The notes beneath the pieces are model-generated. The model was not told where the DNA came from. It saw nothing but the letters and a program-made list of their open reading frames with translations, and made no database searches. Positions 44,681 to 53,187 of a stretch of 64,000 nucleotides of DNA are shown piece after piece (positions within the stretch are counted from its first letter, which is position 1; each line of letters begins with the position of its first letter). The translations under genes and the position numbers were made by a program. This stretch comes from JANNRR01 sp031401675 (GTDB lineage: Bacteria; Pseudomonadota; Alphaproteobacteria; Rhodobacterales; Rhodobacteraceae). The stretch spans positions 1-64,000 of the forward strand of contig JANNRR010000011.1 of assembly GCA_031401675.1 (NCBI GenBank), in the 5' to 3' direction.

Positions 44681-46522
44681 CTATCTCTCCGGATGGTCTG
44701 CCAGCACACGCTCATAGTTCTCGCGCGCGGCGCGCACTTCCGGCCGGGCCGAGACCTGAGGCACGCCGACATCCCACCAGGTGCCCCCCGCCTCGGTCGA
44801 TGGCCAGGGATCGGTATCGATCACGATCACCGTGGTCCGCTCCGCGCCCTTTGCCCCGGCCAGTGCCGCCTCCAGCTCGCCGATGTCGGCGACCTTGATC
44901 GCGTTGGCCCCCATCGATCCGGCATGCGCCGCAAAGTCGATGGCGCTCGGCACCTTGTGATAGGACTGATCCAGCAGGTTGTTGAACCCGGCCCCGCCAG
45001 TGGCGCGCTGCAGCCGGTTGATGCAGCCGAACCCGCGATTGTCGGTGATCACCACCGTGATCCTGATCCCCATCATCACGGCAGTGGCCAGTTCGGAATT
45101 GGCCATCATGTACGACCCGTCGCCCAGCATGCAGATCACATCCGCCTCGGGCCGCGCCATCTTGATGCCCAGCGCCCCGGCGATCTCGTACCCCATGCAG
45201 GAAAACCCATATTCCATGTGATAAGAGCCGGGCTTGCCCGCATGCCACAGCTTGTGCAGTTCGCCAGGCATCGTCCCGGCGGCTCCCATGATCACCGTGT
45301 CGGCCCCGGCGGCCCGCTGCACCGCGCCGATCACCTGCATGTCAGTCGGGAGCGCGTTCCCGGATACAGGCGCCCGTGTCACCGCCGCCACCTCGGCGAA
45401 CCACGCAGCCTTCAACCCGGCATCAGGGGCTTTGGCCGCATGATTGCCCAATCCGCCCGTCAACTCGGCCAGGGCTTCGCGCGCATCGGCAACCAGCGCC
45501 AGCGCGCCGTGCTTGGCCCCGTCATAGCTCTGCACGTTGATCGAGATCAGCCGCCGCCCGGGGTTCTTGAACAGGCTCCACGATCCGGTGGTAAAATCCT
45601 GAAACCGGGTGCCGACGCCAATCACCAGATCGGCCACTTCCGCCAGCGCATTGGCACTTGCCGCACCCGTCACCCCGACCGGGCCGAAATTCATCGGATG
45701 ATCGGCGGGCAACGCCGATTTTCCGGCCTGGGTTTCCACCACCGGAATCGCATGCCGGCTGGCAAAGGCTGCCAGCGCCTCGGTCGCCCCGGAATAGTGC
45801 ACGCCGCCGCCCGCCACGATCACCGGTGCTTTCGCCGCCCGGATTGCGGCAATGCAGGCCGCCAGTTCGGCCCGGTCGGCACGCGGCCGACGGATCGCCC
45901 AGACCCGCTCGGCAAAGAAGCTTTCCGGATAGTCGTAAGCCTCGGCCTGAGTATCCTGGCAAAAAGCCAGCGTCACCGGCCCGCAACCCGCCGGATCGGT
46001 CATTACCGCCATGGCGCGCGGCAACGCGGTCAGCACATGCTCGGGCCGCGAAATCCGGTCATAATAGCGGCTGACCGGGCGAAAGCAGTCATTGGCCGAT
46101 ACCGTGCCATCGCCGAAATCTTCGACCTGCTGCAACACCGGGTCCGGCGCGCGGTTGGCAAAGATGTCGCCCGGGATGATCAGTACCGGCAACCGGTTCA
46201 CATGCGCCAGCGCCGCCGCCGTCACCACGTTCAGCGCCCCGGGCCCGATCGAGGTGGTGACCGCCATCGCCCGCCGCCGGCCGCAAGCCTTGGCATAGGC
46301 AATCGCCGCATGCGCCATCGTCTGTTCGTTGTGGCCGCGATAGGTCGGCAGCGACTCGCGTACCCCGTGCAGCGCCTCGCCGATGCCCGCCACATTGCCG
46401 TGACCAAAGATCGCCCAGCATCCGGCGATGAACGGCACGCCGTCCTCGTTCATCTGCGCCGCCAGATAGCGCATCATCGCCTGCGCGGCGGTCAGTCGGA
46501 CAGTCTTCTGGCGGATCGTCAT
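44681..46522 (-). CDS. iolD: 3D-(3,5/4)-trihydroxycyclohexane-1,2-dione acylhydrolase
   Basis: A 613-residue thiamine-diphosphate enzyme that opens the ring of the inosose-derived diketone in inositol catabolism. The ThDP fold shows MLGDGSYMMANSELATAVMM with the cofactor-binding GDG motif and TDNRGFGCINRLQ. The N-terminal domain has the IGPGALNVVTAAALAHVNRLPVL region. The start MTIRQKTVRL overlaps the iolC stop by 4 bases, so the two are coupled. Confidence 0.96.
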   Translation of the reverse strand: MTIRQKTVRLTAAQAMMRYLAAQMNEDGVPFIAGCWAIFGHGNVAGIGEALHGVRESLPTYRGHNEQTMAHAAIAYAKACGRRRAMAVTTSIGPGALNVVTAAALAHVNRLPVLIIPGDIFANRAPDPVLQQVEDFGDGTVSANDCFRPVSRYYDRISRPEHVLTALPRAMAVMTDPAGCGPVTLAFCQDTQAEAYDYPESFFAERVWAIRRPRADRAELAACIAAIRAAKAPVIVAGGGVHYSGATEALAAFASRHAIPVVETQAGKSALPADHPMNFGPVGVTGAASANALAEVADLVIGVGTRFQDFTTGSWSLFKNPGRRLISINVQSYDGAKHGALALVADAREALAELTGGLGNHAAKAPDAGLKAAWFAEVAAVTRAPVSGNALPTDMQVIGAVQRAAGADTVIMGAAGTMPGELHKLWHAGKPGSYHMEYGFSCMGYEIAGALGIKMARPEADVICMLGDGSYMMANSELATAVMMGIRITVVITDNRGFGCINRLQRATGGAGFNNLLDQSYHKVPSAIDFAAHAGSMGANAIKVADIGELEAALAGAKGAERTTVIVIDTDPWPSTEAGGTWWDVGVPQVSARPEVRAARENYERVLADHPER

Positions 46523-48429
46523 TTGGCACTCCCTTTCCCGGCGCGGGCCTGATCCCAGACGGCGCAAAGGCTCATATAGCGACCGGCCATGTCATCCACG
46601 GCCTCGGCATCGGTGATCGCGCCCGACAGCCAGGCCCGGGCGGGTTCGGCAAAGATCGTCCGTCCGATGGCAAACCCCTTGACCAGATCATGCCGCGCCG
46701 CCTTGACAAAGCTATCGTGCAACTCCGCGACCGGCGCGTCCAGCCCCAGAACGACCACTCCGCGCGTATGGGGGTCGTTTCGGGTGATTGCGGCACAGGC
46801 CAGCTGCCACGCCGCGTCGGTACGGAACGGCTCCAGCTTCCACCAGTCCGGATAGATGCCGATATCATAAAATCGCTGGATGATGCCGGCCGTGGTGTCA
46901 TCCTGCACCGGCCCGACCCGCGAGGGGATAACCTCCAGCAGAAACTCCAGCCGATTGCGTCGTGCCGCAGCGAACAGTCGGGTGACCGTAGCCTCCTGCT
47001 CGGTTTTCAAAGTTTCCGGGTCGTCGGGGTGATAGAAGCACAGCACCTTGACCACATGTTCCAGCGGCCATTCCGACAACCCGCCGAAATCCGCCCCCAG
47101 TTCCGGCTCCAGCGTCAGCGGCCGCGATCCCGGCCACTCGACCGGATGCCCGATCCACAGCCCTTGCCCGGCCGCATGGTACAGCGCCTCGCGTCCCAGC
47201 CGGCTGTCGCACAGCAGCCCATAGCCGGGCCGCCCCTGCGCCACCTGCTCGACCGCCCGCAGGCACAGGGTCTTGAAAACCCCGATCCGGTCATGACCGA
47301 CGCCGAACTGGTCCGCCATCTCCTCCAACTGCATCCGGTGATCAAAGGCAAAGATCCGCATTTCCGGCCAGTCGCCGGCCCGGTTCGTGGACCAGTGCAC
47401 CTGCTCCAGCGCCGCATCCTTGCGCAGCGCCGGGTTGATCACGCCGCGCTTCAGAAAGAACTGCAATTCCTCCAAACTCGGGTAGGCCGGCGTGCAGCCG
47501 TGCCGGGACACGGCAAAAGCGCCGCAGGCATTGGCGAATTTCAGGCTGGTCGGCCAATCCTCGCCGGTCAGCCAACCTTTCAGCAGGCCCGACATGAAAC
47601 CGTCGCCGGCCCCCAGCACATTGAACACCTCGATCGGAAAGCCCTGCCCGGCAATCCCCGCCTCCAGTGCTGTCGGAATTTCACCGGTAAAGGCCACGGC
47701 CCCCATCGGCCCGCGCTTGCACACCAGCGTGGCGTTCGACACTGCCCGAACCGCCCGCAGCGCCAGCAGCGTGTCGGTGGACCCGCCCGCGATATGAAAC
47801 TCTTCCTCGGTCCCGACGATCAGGTCGAACAGATGCAGGCTCGATTGCAGCTTGGCCGTCACCGCCTGCGATTCGATGAACCGGCTCTCACCGTCGCCAT
47901 GCCCCGCCAGCCCCCACAGGTTCGGGCGGTAGTCGATGTCCAGCGCCGTCTTCGCGCCATTGGCCCGCGCCAGACGCAGGGCTTTCAGCACCGCCGCTTC
48001 GGTACGCGGATGGCTGAGGTGGGTCCCCGTCGCCGTCACGCACCGTGCCTCGGCAATCAACGCTGGGTCGATATCCTGTTCGCTCAACGCCATGTCGGCA
48101 CAGTTTTCGCGGTAGAAGATCAGCGGAAACTGCGACTGGTCGCGGATGCCCAGGATAACCAGCGCCGTCAGCCGCTCGCTGTCGGTCACGACGCCGCGCA
48201 CGTCGACACCTTCGCGCACCAGCTGCTCGCGGATGAAGCGGCCCATGTGCTCGTCTCCGACCCGGGTGATCAGTGCCGACCGCAGACCCAGCCGCGCGGT
48301 GCCAGCGGCCATGTTGGTCGGCGAGCCGCCGATGTATTTCTGAAAGGACCCCATGTCCTCCAGCCGCCCGCCGACCTGGACGCCATAAAGGTCAACCGAC
48401 GACCGGCCAATGGTGATCAAGTCCAGCAT
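46519..48429 (-). CDS. iolC: Fused 5-dehydro-2-deoxygluconokinase / DUF2090 aldolase-like protein
   Basis: A 636-residue fusion. Residues 1 to about 325 are a PfkB-type kinase (IGRSSVDLYG start, GGSPTNMAAGTARLG, catalytic Asp in NVLGAGDGFMSG). From about 340 onward is a DUF2090 domain (FAFDHRMQLEEMADQFG, KVLCFYHPDDP, GVVVLGLDAP). The fusion is common in proteobacterial inositol clusters. The second half is thought to act as the 5-dehydro-2-deoxyphosphogluconate aldolase (IolJ function), so one protein covers phosphorylation and cleavage. It is first in the iolCDB transcript, behind a well-defined promoter/operator. Confidence 0.94.
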   Translation of the reverse strand: MLDLITIGRSSVDLYGVQVGGRLEDMGSFQKYIGGSPTNMAAGTARLGLRSALITRVGDEHMGRFIREQLVREGVDVRGVVTDSERLTALVILGIRDQSQFPLIFYRENCADMALSEQDIDPALIAEARCVTATGTHLSHPRTEAAVLKALRLARANGAKTALDIDYRPNLWGLAGHGDGESRFIESQAVTAKLQSSLHLFDLIVGTEEEFHIAGGSTDTLLALRAVRAVSNATLVCKRGPMGAVAFTGEIPTALEAGIAGQGFPIEVFNVLGAGDGFMSGLLKGWLTGEDWPTSLKFANACGAFAVSRHGCTPAYPSLEELQFFLKRGVINPALRKDAALEQVHWSTNRAGDWPEMRIFAFDHRMQLEEMADQFGVGHDRIGVFKTLCLRAVEQVAQGRPGYGLLCDSRLGREALYHAAGQGLWIGHPVEWPGSRPLTLEPELGADFGGLSEWPLEHVVKVLCFYHPDDPETLKTEQEATVTRLFAAARRNRLEFLLEVIPSRVGPVQDDTTAGIIQRFYDIGIYPDWWKLEPFRTDAAWQLACAAITRNDPHTRGVVVLGLDAPVAELHDSFVKAARHDLVKGFAIGRTIFAEPARAWLSGAITDAEAVDDMAGRYMSLCAVWDQARAGKGSAK

Positions 48430-48488
48430 AGTTCCCCCCAGGCGTCCAAGCCGGCAGCTCCAGGCCGCAACTTACCCTTGGCTCATAT

Positions 48489-48521
48489 TGGAAAAAATAT
48501 TCCATTACTAGAAATTTGCAA
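48489..48521 (-). promoter_or_regulatory. iolC promoter with RpiR-type operator
   Basis: On the minus strand, TTGCAA (48516-48521) and TATTTT (48494-48499) are 16 bp apart, a plausible -35/-10. The palindrome TGGAA-TATTTT-TTCCA (48489-48504) covers the -10. The TTGCAA-to-TGGAA distance (11 bp) is identical at the promoter before the iolI-like gene. The adjacent rpiR gene is the likely source of the repressor. Confidence 0.65.
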
Positions 48522-48531
48522 CCATTTAATT

Positions 48532-49359
48532 CTATTTCTTTGCCCGTCGCGCCCCGACCGCCACCGACAGCGCCAGTGCCAGCGACAATGACGCGGACAG
48601 ACTGCGAAACGCCCCGACATCCAGTTCGCTGACCATCAGGCTCAGGGTGCCGATCCTGTGCAACGGACTGTTCAGCGCATCGGTGATCGCCACGACGTCG
48701 TGCCCCGCCTCGGCGGCGTGGCGGGCAAGATCGATGGTGTCCTGGGTATAGGGGGCAAACGTGATGGCGATCAGCGCATCACCGGGACGCAAGGCGCTGC
48801 GGTGGTTGAAGTTGCCGACTCCGTCATGCAGCATCGTCGGAATTTCCATCTTTTCAAATGCATAGGTCAGATAGCTGGCGATGGGAAAGGCGCGCCGCAG
48901 CCCAATGATATGGATCATCCGCGCCTTGACCAGCAGATCGACCGCCCGCTCCAGCAACGCAGGATCGGTGGTCGTCGCCAGATTTGACAGCGACGCCCGA
49001 CCCGCCTCGACAAACTCGGCCAGCAGGGCCGACGGGCTGTCGCCGCCTGCCGCGCGTAGATTCTCCAGCCGCGTGGTATAGTCCGGCCAGCGGTGCTTGT
49101 AGGTTTCGCGGAACATCCGCTGCATCTCGGAATAGCCGGAAAACCCCATCATCTGACAGAACCGCATGAACGCCGACGGCGCGACCCCGGCCGCCGCCGA
49201 CAGTTCTGCGACGGTCGACAAGGCGATGCGGTCGGTGTTCAACGCGATGTAATCGGCGCATTGCAGCAGGCGCTTGGGCAAGGTCTCGGAAATTTCGACC
49301 AGCCGGGCCTGAAACTCCTCGATCGATCCGGGTGCCTCGGTTCCGATCGTCCCTGTCAT
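48532..49359 (-). CDS. RpiR-family transcriptional regulator of the inositol locus
   Basis: A 275-residue protein with an N-terminal RpiR HTH domain (about 15-85: LSTVAELSAAAGVAPSAFMRFCQMMGFSG) and a C-terminal SIS sugar-phosphate-binding domain (about 120-255: ARMIHIIGLRRAFPIASYL, GDALIAITFAPYTQDTIDLA). RpiR regulators of this kind control myo-inositol genes in alphaproteobacteria. Matching palindromes lie before iolC, the iolI-like gene, the panB-like gene and, with one mismatch, before this gene itself, suggesting autoregulation. The ATG is the one at which homology begins. Confidence 0.92.
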   Translation of the reverse strand: MTGTIGTEAPGSIEEFQARLVEISETLPKRLLQCADYIALNTDRIALSTVAELSAAAGVAPSAFMRFCQMMGFSGYSEMQRMFRETYKHRWPDYTTRLENLRAAGGDSPSALLAEFVEAGRASLSNLATTTDPALLERAVDLLVKARMIHIIGLRRAFPIASYLTYAFEKMEIPTMLHDGVGNFNHRSALRPGDALIAITFAPYTQDTIDLARHAAEAGHDVVAITDALNSPLHRIGTLSLMVSELDVGAFRSLSASLSLALALSVAVGARRAKK

Positions 49360-49401
49360 CGCTGTGCCTATGGCCCTTTGCCCGCGCGGCCGGTCGGGCC
49401 G

Positions 49402-49417
49402 TGGAACGTATGTTCTA
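49402..49417 (-). promoter_or_regulatory. Candidate RpiR autoregulatory operator (one mismatch)
   Basis: TGGAA-CGTATG-TTCTA differs from the TGGAA-N6-TTCCA palindrome of the inositol promoters at a single position. It is centred about 50 bp before the rpiR start codon, a natural place for autoregulation. Confidence 0.45.
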
Positions 49418-49525
49418 TGGGCGGAATATGGACCTGTCCACGTAAAACGCGCATCCATCCCGCAGCAGGCCACACCGCAATACGCGCCGGGCGACCAGCA
49501 CCAGTCTGCCTGGGGCAACCGAACC

Positions 49526-49837
49526 CTAGATCTGCACCAGCACCTTGCCGGCCTCGACCCTGACCGGATAGGTGGCCAGATCGACGCAGACCGGCGCCCC
49601 TTTGGCCGCGCCGGTGCGGTAGTCGAACCGGCCGTTGTGCTTGGGGCACTCGACGATGTAATCCATTACCAGCCCGCCCGACAGATGCACCTTCTCATGG
49701 GTGCACAGCCCGTCGGTGCAATAGAATTTGCCATCCGGGCTTTGATAAATGGCAAAGGTGCGCCCGTCATGGTCGAACCGGATCAGGTCTTCTTCATCAA
49801 CATCGTCGGAACTGCAGGCTTCAATCCACTGGGGCAT
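49526..49837 (-). CDS. Rieske [2Fe-2S] ferredoxin
   Basis: A 103-residue soluble Rieske protein with ligands Cys45-x-His47 (CTHEKVHLSGG) and Cys64-x2-His67 (CPKHNGRFD). It is of the kind that serves as an electron carrier for oxygenases. It lies 23 bases after the desaturase gene and is probably cotranscribed, so it likely supplies electrons to that di-iron enzyme. No ferredoxin reductase is adjacent. The short form starting MPQWIEACSS matches the family's length. Confidence 0.93.
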   Translation of the reverse strand: MPQWIEACSSDDVDEEDLIRFDHDGRTFAIYQSPDGKFYCTDGLCTHEKVHLSGGLVMDYIVECPKHNGRFDYRTGAAKGAPVCVDLATYPVRVEAGKVLVQI

Positions 49838-49860
49838 CAACTGGTCTTTCTGATCCTGAA

Positions 49861-50979
49861 TCACTCGGCGGCAAGCGGGTATCCGGCAATGCCCGGGGTC
49901 GGTTCGCCGGGCACCAGATCGCCGTGGAATTCCGGCCGGTACGGCTTGGCCGTTGCCGGCAACGCGCGTTTCACGAACCAGTCCGGGTTCTTGAACTGCC
50001 TGAACATCGCCGGAATGATCTCGCGGTAGGCCGAAAGGATCGACAGATGCGGCTCCGGCAGATCGTGCTTGATCAACGCATGCAGCTTCGGCAGCGCGTG
50101 ATAGGGCACCATCGGGAACATGTGATGCTCCACGTGGTAATTCATGTTCCAGTAGATGAAGCGGCTGATCGGGTTGATGTAGACGGTCCGGCTGTTCAGC
50201 CGATGGTCCAGCACATTCTCCGCCAACCCCAGATGCTGCATCACCCCGCACATGAAGCCGTGCCAGGCCCCGTACATCCGGGGCAGGCCCACCAGCATCA
50301 GCGGCAACAACGACCAGGTCCAGAGCGCCAGCAGCAGCACCGCCACGTAGACCGCCAGATGAATCCGCGCCGCCAGGAATACGCCGGGCCGTTCCGTCTC
50401 GGGGATATAGCTCATTTCCACCGCGCTCATCCGCCCCATCGAAAAGCGGAACATTTCCGGAATGTAGGCCACCACATCCGGCACGCCGAAGATGGCGCTG
50501 AACAGCTTTGGCAGGTCGGCCGGTCGCATGGCGATGATCTCCGGGTCATGACCCACGATGATGGTATGGGTGTGATGGCGGGTATGGCTCCAGCGCCATT
50601 TCACAGGATTGCGCATGATCATGAAGCTGGCGACGTTGTAGATCACATCGTTCATCCACTGCGTCTTGAACGCGGTGCCGTGGCCGCATTCATGCCAGCG
50701 GCTGTCTGATGACGAGCCGTACAGCACGCCATAGGCCGCAAAGAACGGCACGCACCACCACGTTGGCCAGAAATAGACGCCAAGCCCGCCGGTCACGACA
50801 AAGGCGGCGATCCAGATCAGGGTATCGCGAATCGCCGGCTGGTCGGAGCGTTTCATCAGCTCCTTCATCTGGGCGCGCGACACGTCCGAATGGTACCATT
50901 CGGCCGACAAAAGCCCGATTTCCTCGGCGCATTTGGCGTCGCGGCCCAGCAAGGCATAGTCTCGATTCGTCCGAGTCAT
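49861..50979 (-). CDS. Membrane fatty acid desaturase-like di-iron protein
   Basis: A 372-residue membrane protein with the eight-histidine boxes HECGH, HTRHH and HVEHH, and four hydrophobic spans (two around 50-90, two around 195-225). These mark acyl-lipid desaturases and related AlkB/CrtR-like hydroxylases. GGGAGG precedes the ATG. It is paired with a Rieske ferredoxin and placed between the inositol RpiR and LacI regulators, an odd setting for a lipid desaturase. A ring-hydroxylated polyol or betaine-like substrate cannot be excluded. It is divergent from the LacI gene. Confidence 0.87.
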   Translation of the reverse strand: MTRTNRDYALLGRDAKCAEEIGLLSAEWYHSDVSRAQMKELMKRSDQPAIRDTLIWIAAFVVTGGLGVYFWPTWWCVPFFAAYGVLYGSSSDSRWHECGHGTAFKTQWMNDVIYNVASFMIMRNPVKWRWSHTRHHTHTIIVGHDPEIIAMRPADLPKLFSAIFGVPDVVAYIPEMFRFSMGRMSAVEMSYIPETERPGVFLAARIHLAVYVAVLLLALWTWSLLPLMLVGLPRMYGAWHGFMCGVMQHLGLAENVLDHRLNSRTVYINPISRFIYWNMNYHVEHHMFPMVPYHALPKLHALIKHDLPEPHLSILSAYREIIPAMFRQFKNPDWFVKRALPATAKPYRPEFHGDLVPGEPTPGIAGYPLAAE

Positions 50980-51049
50980 GGCGGTCCTCCCTTGACGGCA
51001 ACTTATGTGGCGCGTGGCGGCTCCGGGGCAAGTCACAAATGAAAGCCCC

Positions 51050-51069
51050 TTGCAAAACCTTGCAAAACC
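51050..51069. repeat. Two 10-bp tandem repeats in the desaturase/LacI divergent region
   Basis: TTGCAAAACC occurs twice head to tail, exactly one helical turn per unit, 43 bp before the LacI ATG. TTGCAA is itself a palindrome and recurs as the -35 of the two inositol promoters. It could be a regulator site for the divergent genes. Confidence 0.45.
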
Positions 51070-51111
51070 CATCAGATCTGCGACACCCGGAAATGAGGGA
51101 AATGCAAGGCC

Positions 51112-52143
51112 ATGTCCCGGCGTCCGACCATCACCGATCTGGCAGCCGCGTCAGGTGTCAGTCTGGCCACGGTCGACCGCGTCCTGAACGGGCGTCAGCC
51201 GGTGCGCGAGGCGACGGCCCTGCGCGTCTACGAGGCCGCAACCAGACTGGGCTATCATGCTGCGCCGCTGATCCGGCAAAGGATAGCCCAAGACCTGCCC
51301 GAACTGACCCTGGGTATCCTGCTGCAGAAGCCCGAACAGGCGTTCTATCAGGAATTTCGTGCTGCGCTGGAGGCGGCAGCCCGGGCCGTCACCCATGCCA
51401 GGCTCCGGCTGATCGTGGATTTTCTGCCGACGCAGAACCCGACTGAAATCATCGAAAAGCTGTCGTCGATCGGGTCGCGGGCGCAGGCCGTTGCGCTGAC
51501 CGCGATCGATCATCCCCGCGTCACCGATGCCATCGCCCAATTGCGGACAAGGGGGGTGCCGGTGTTTTCGCTGCTGTCGGATTGCGCGCAGGGCGTCCGG
51601 CAGGGTTACCTTGGGATCAACAACCTGCGCGCTGGCCGTACCGCCGCCTGGATGATCGCGCGTGGCCTTCCCGACCACGCAGAGATCGGCCTGTTCGTCG
51701 CCGGCCATCGCTGGCATGGCCATGAACTGCGCGAAACCGGCTTTCGCAGCTATTTCCGTCAGGTGGTGCCGTCGGCGCTGGTGCTGGACGCCTTGGTCAA
51801 CCTCGACACGCCGGAACTGACCTACGCCGCGACGCTTGACCTCATGGCCCGCCGCCCGGCCCTTGCCGGCATCTACTGCGCCGGCGGCGGGATGGAGGGC
51901 ACGATTCAGGCGATCCGCGACGAGGGCGTTGGTCGCCCGATCACGCTGGTTGTAAACGAACTGACCGACATCAGCCGGACGGCCCTGGCCGACGGTGTGG
52001 TCTCGCTGGTGATCGCCACGCCTTTGCCGCGCCTGGCCCGCGAGCTTATGGCGCTGATGACGGCCTTGCCAACGGAAGGCCCGACCCAGATGCCCGGGCA
52101 GGTATTTCTGCCGATGGACCTGCACCTGCCGGAAAGTCTGTAA
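51112..52143 (+). CDS. LacI-family transcriptional regulator
   Basis: A 343-residue regulator with a textbook N-terminal HTH (PTITDLAAASGVSLATVDRVLNGR, residues 5-28). A type-I binding-protein sensor domain follows (about 62-335), including GIYCAGGGMEGTIQAI. The gene is immediately upstream of the iolI-like gene and transporter but has its own frame spacing and probably its own promoter. It likely senses inositol or a derivative and acts on the neighbouring operons in addition to RpiR. The SLATVDRVLNGR recognition helix is of the type found in regulators of inositol and related sugar clusters. Confidence 0.92.
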   Translation: MSRRPTITDLAAASGVSLATVDRVLNGRQPVREATALRVYEAATRLGYHAAPLIRQRIAQDLPELTLGILLQKPEQAFYQEFRAALEAAARAVTHARLRLIVDFLPTQNPTEIIEKLSSIGSRAQAVALTAIDHPRVTDAIAQLRTRGVPVFSLLSDCAQGVRQGYLGINNLRAGRTAAWMIARGLPDHAEIGLFVAGHRWHGHELRETGFRSYFRQVVPSALVLDALVNLDTPELTYAATLDLMARRPALAGIYCAGGGMEGTIQAIRDEGVGRPITLVVNELTDISRTALADGVVSLVIATPLPRLARELMALMTALPTEGPTQMPGQVFLPMDLHLPESL

Positions 52144-52198
52144 CCGCCCGAATCTCCCGGCAACCTGCGGGATTTTTCGCTGCGGTGGAATTTACTGG

Positions 52199-52231
52199 TT
52201 GCAAATCATTGGTTTTGGAATAAATGTTCCA
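52199..52231 (+). promoter_or_regulatory. Promoter with RpiR-type operator before the iolI-like gene
   Basis: TTGCAA (52199-52204) and TAAATG (52221-52226) are 16 bp apart. The palindrome TGGAA-TAAATG-TTCCA (52216-52231) overlaps the -10. Geometry is identical to the iolC promoter, including the preceding TGG before TTGCAA. This should drive the iolI-like gene, the ABC transporter and possibly iolG. Confidence 0.65.
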
Positions 52232-52282
52232 AAGACACCCCCGGCATACGCGGAATCTCGGGGACTGGGAGGATGCGCTGCC

Positions 52283-53107
52283 ATGCCCGCCACACTGCCA
52301 GTGCGCTTTGCGCTGAACCACATGACCGCGCCGAACCTGGAGGTCGATCAGTTCTTTGCCCTGTCCGCGCAGCTTGGCTTGCGCGAGGTCGAGATCAGGA
52401 ATGACCTTCAGGGTCAGGCGATTCTCGACGGAACCACCCCCGAAACCATCCGGGCCGCCGCCCGGAAGCACGGACAAAAGATCATCACGATCAACGCCTT
52501 GCAGCGTTTCAACGATTGGTCCGATACCCGTGCCGCCGAGGCCGAGCACCTCGCCGGATGGTGTCAGGCAACGGGGGCCGCCGCACTGATTCTGGTGCCG
52601 AAAAATGATGGCACCGGCTGCGCCGACGGTGAACGCCAGGCCAACGTGCGCACTGCGCTGCTGGGGCTGGCCCCGATTCTGCAACGCCACGGCATCCTGG
52701 GCTTCGTCGAAACGCTAGGGTTCGAAATCTGCTCGCTCCGCCGCAAGTCAGAGGCAGCAGCGGCGATCACCGACCTTGGCCTGTCGCACCTGTTCCGTCT
52801 CACCCACGATACATTCCATCACCATCTGGCCGGCGAGGATGCGATCTTTCCGGAACTGACCGGGCTGATCCACATTTCCGGCGTCACTGACCGCGATGTG
52901 TCCGTATCCGACATGCGCGATTCGCATCGGGTATTGGTTGACAAGCACGATAGGGTGCAGAATGTCGTGCAGATCAGACGCTTGCTGGCTGCCGGCGTCG
53001 CCGTGCCCTGCGCGTTCGAGCCGTTCTCGGCTGCGGTACATGCCAGTACAACCCTTGCCGCCGATCTGGCGGCATCGATGAACTATATCCGCGCAGCCCT
53101 GGGCTGA
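52283..53107 (+). CDS. Sugar phosphate isomerase/epimerase TIM-barrel protein, IolI-like
   Basis: A 274-residue xylose-isomerase-like TIM barrel. Candidate metal residues are E in GFVETLGFE, D/H in LTHDTFHHH, H in GLIHISGVTDRD and E in CAFEPFS. IolI (inosose isomerase) and IolE (2-keto-myo-inositol dehydratase) share this fold; length and the FVETLGFE motif favour the IolI type. No separate iolE is in the window. GGGAGG precedes the ATG. It heads the rightward transporter operon behind an RpiR-type operator. Confidence 0.8.
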   Translation: MPATLPVRFALNHMTAPNLEVDQFFALSAQLGLREVEIRNDLQGQAILDGTTPETIRAAARKHGQKIITINALQRFNDWSDTRAAEAEHLAGWCQATGAAALILVPKNDGTGCADGERQANVRTALLGLAPILQRHGILGFVETLGFEICSLRRKSEAAAAITDLGLSHLFRLTHDTFHHHLAGEDAIFPELTGLIHISGVTDRDVSVSDMRDSHRVLVDKHDRVQNVVQIRRLLAAGVAVPCAFEPFSAAVHASTTLAADLAASMNYIRAALG

Positions 53108-53187
53108 CGCATACGGGATTGCCCTGCCACAGGCGGGGTTCCGGGGGAGGTAACGGTGACCGGACACCATTCTTGGAGGACGACAAG

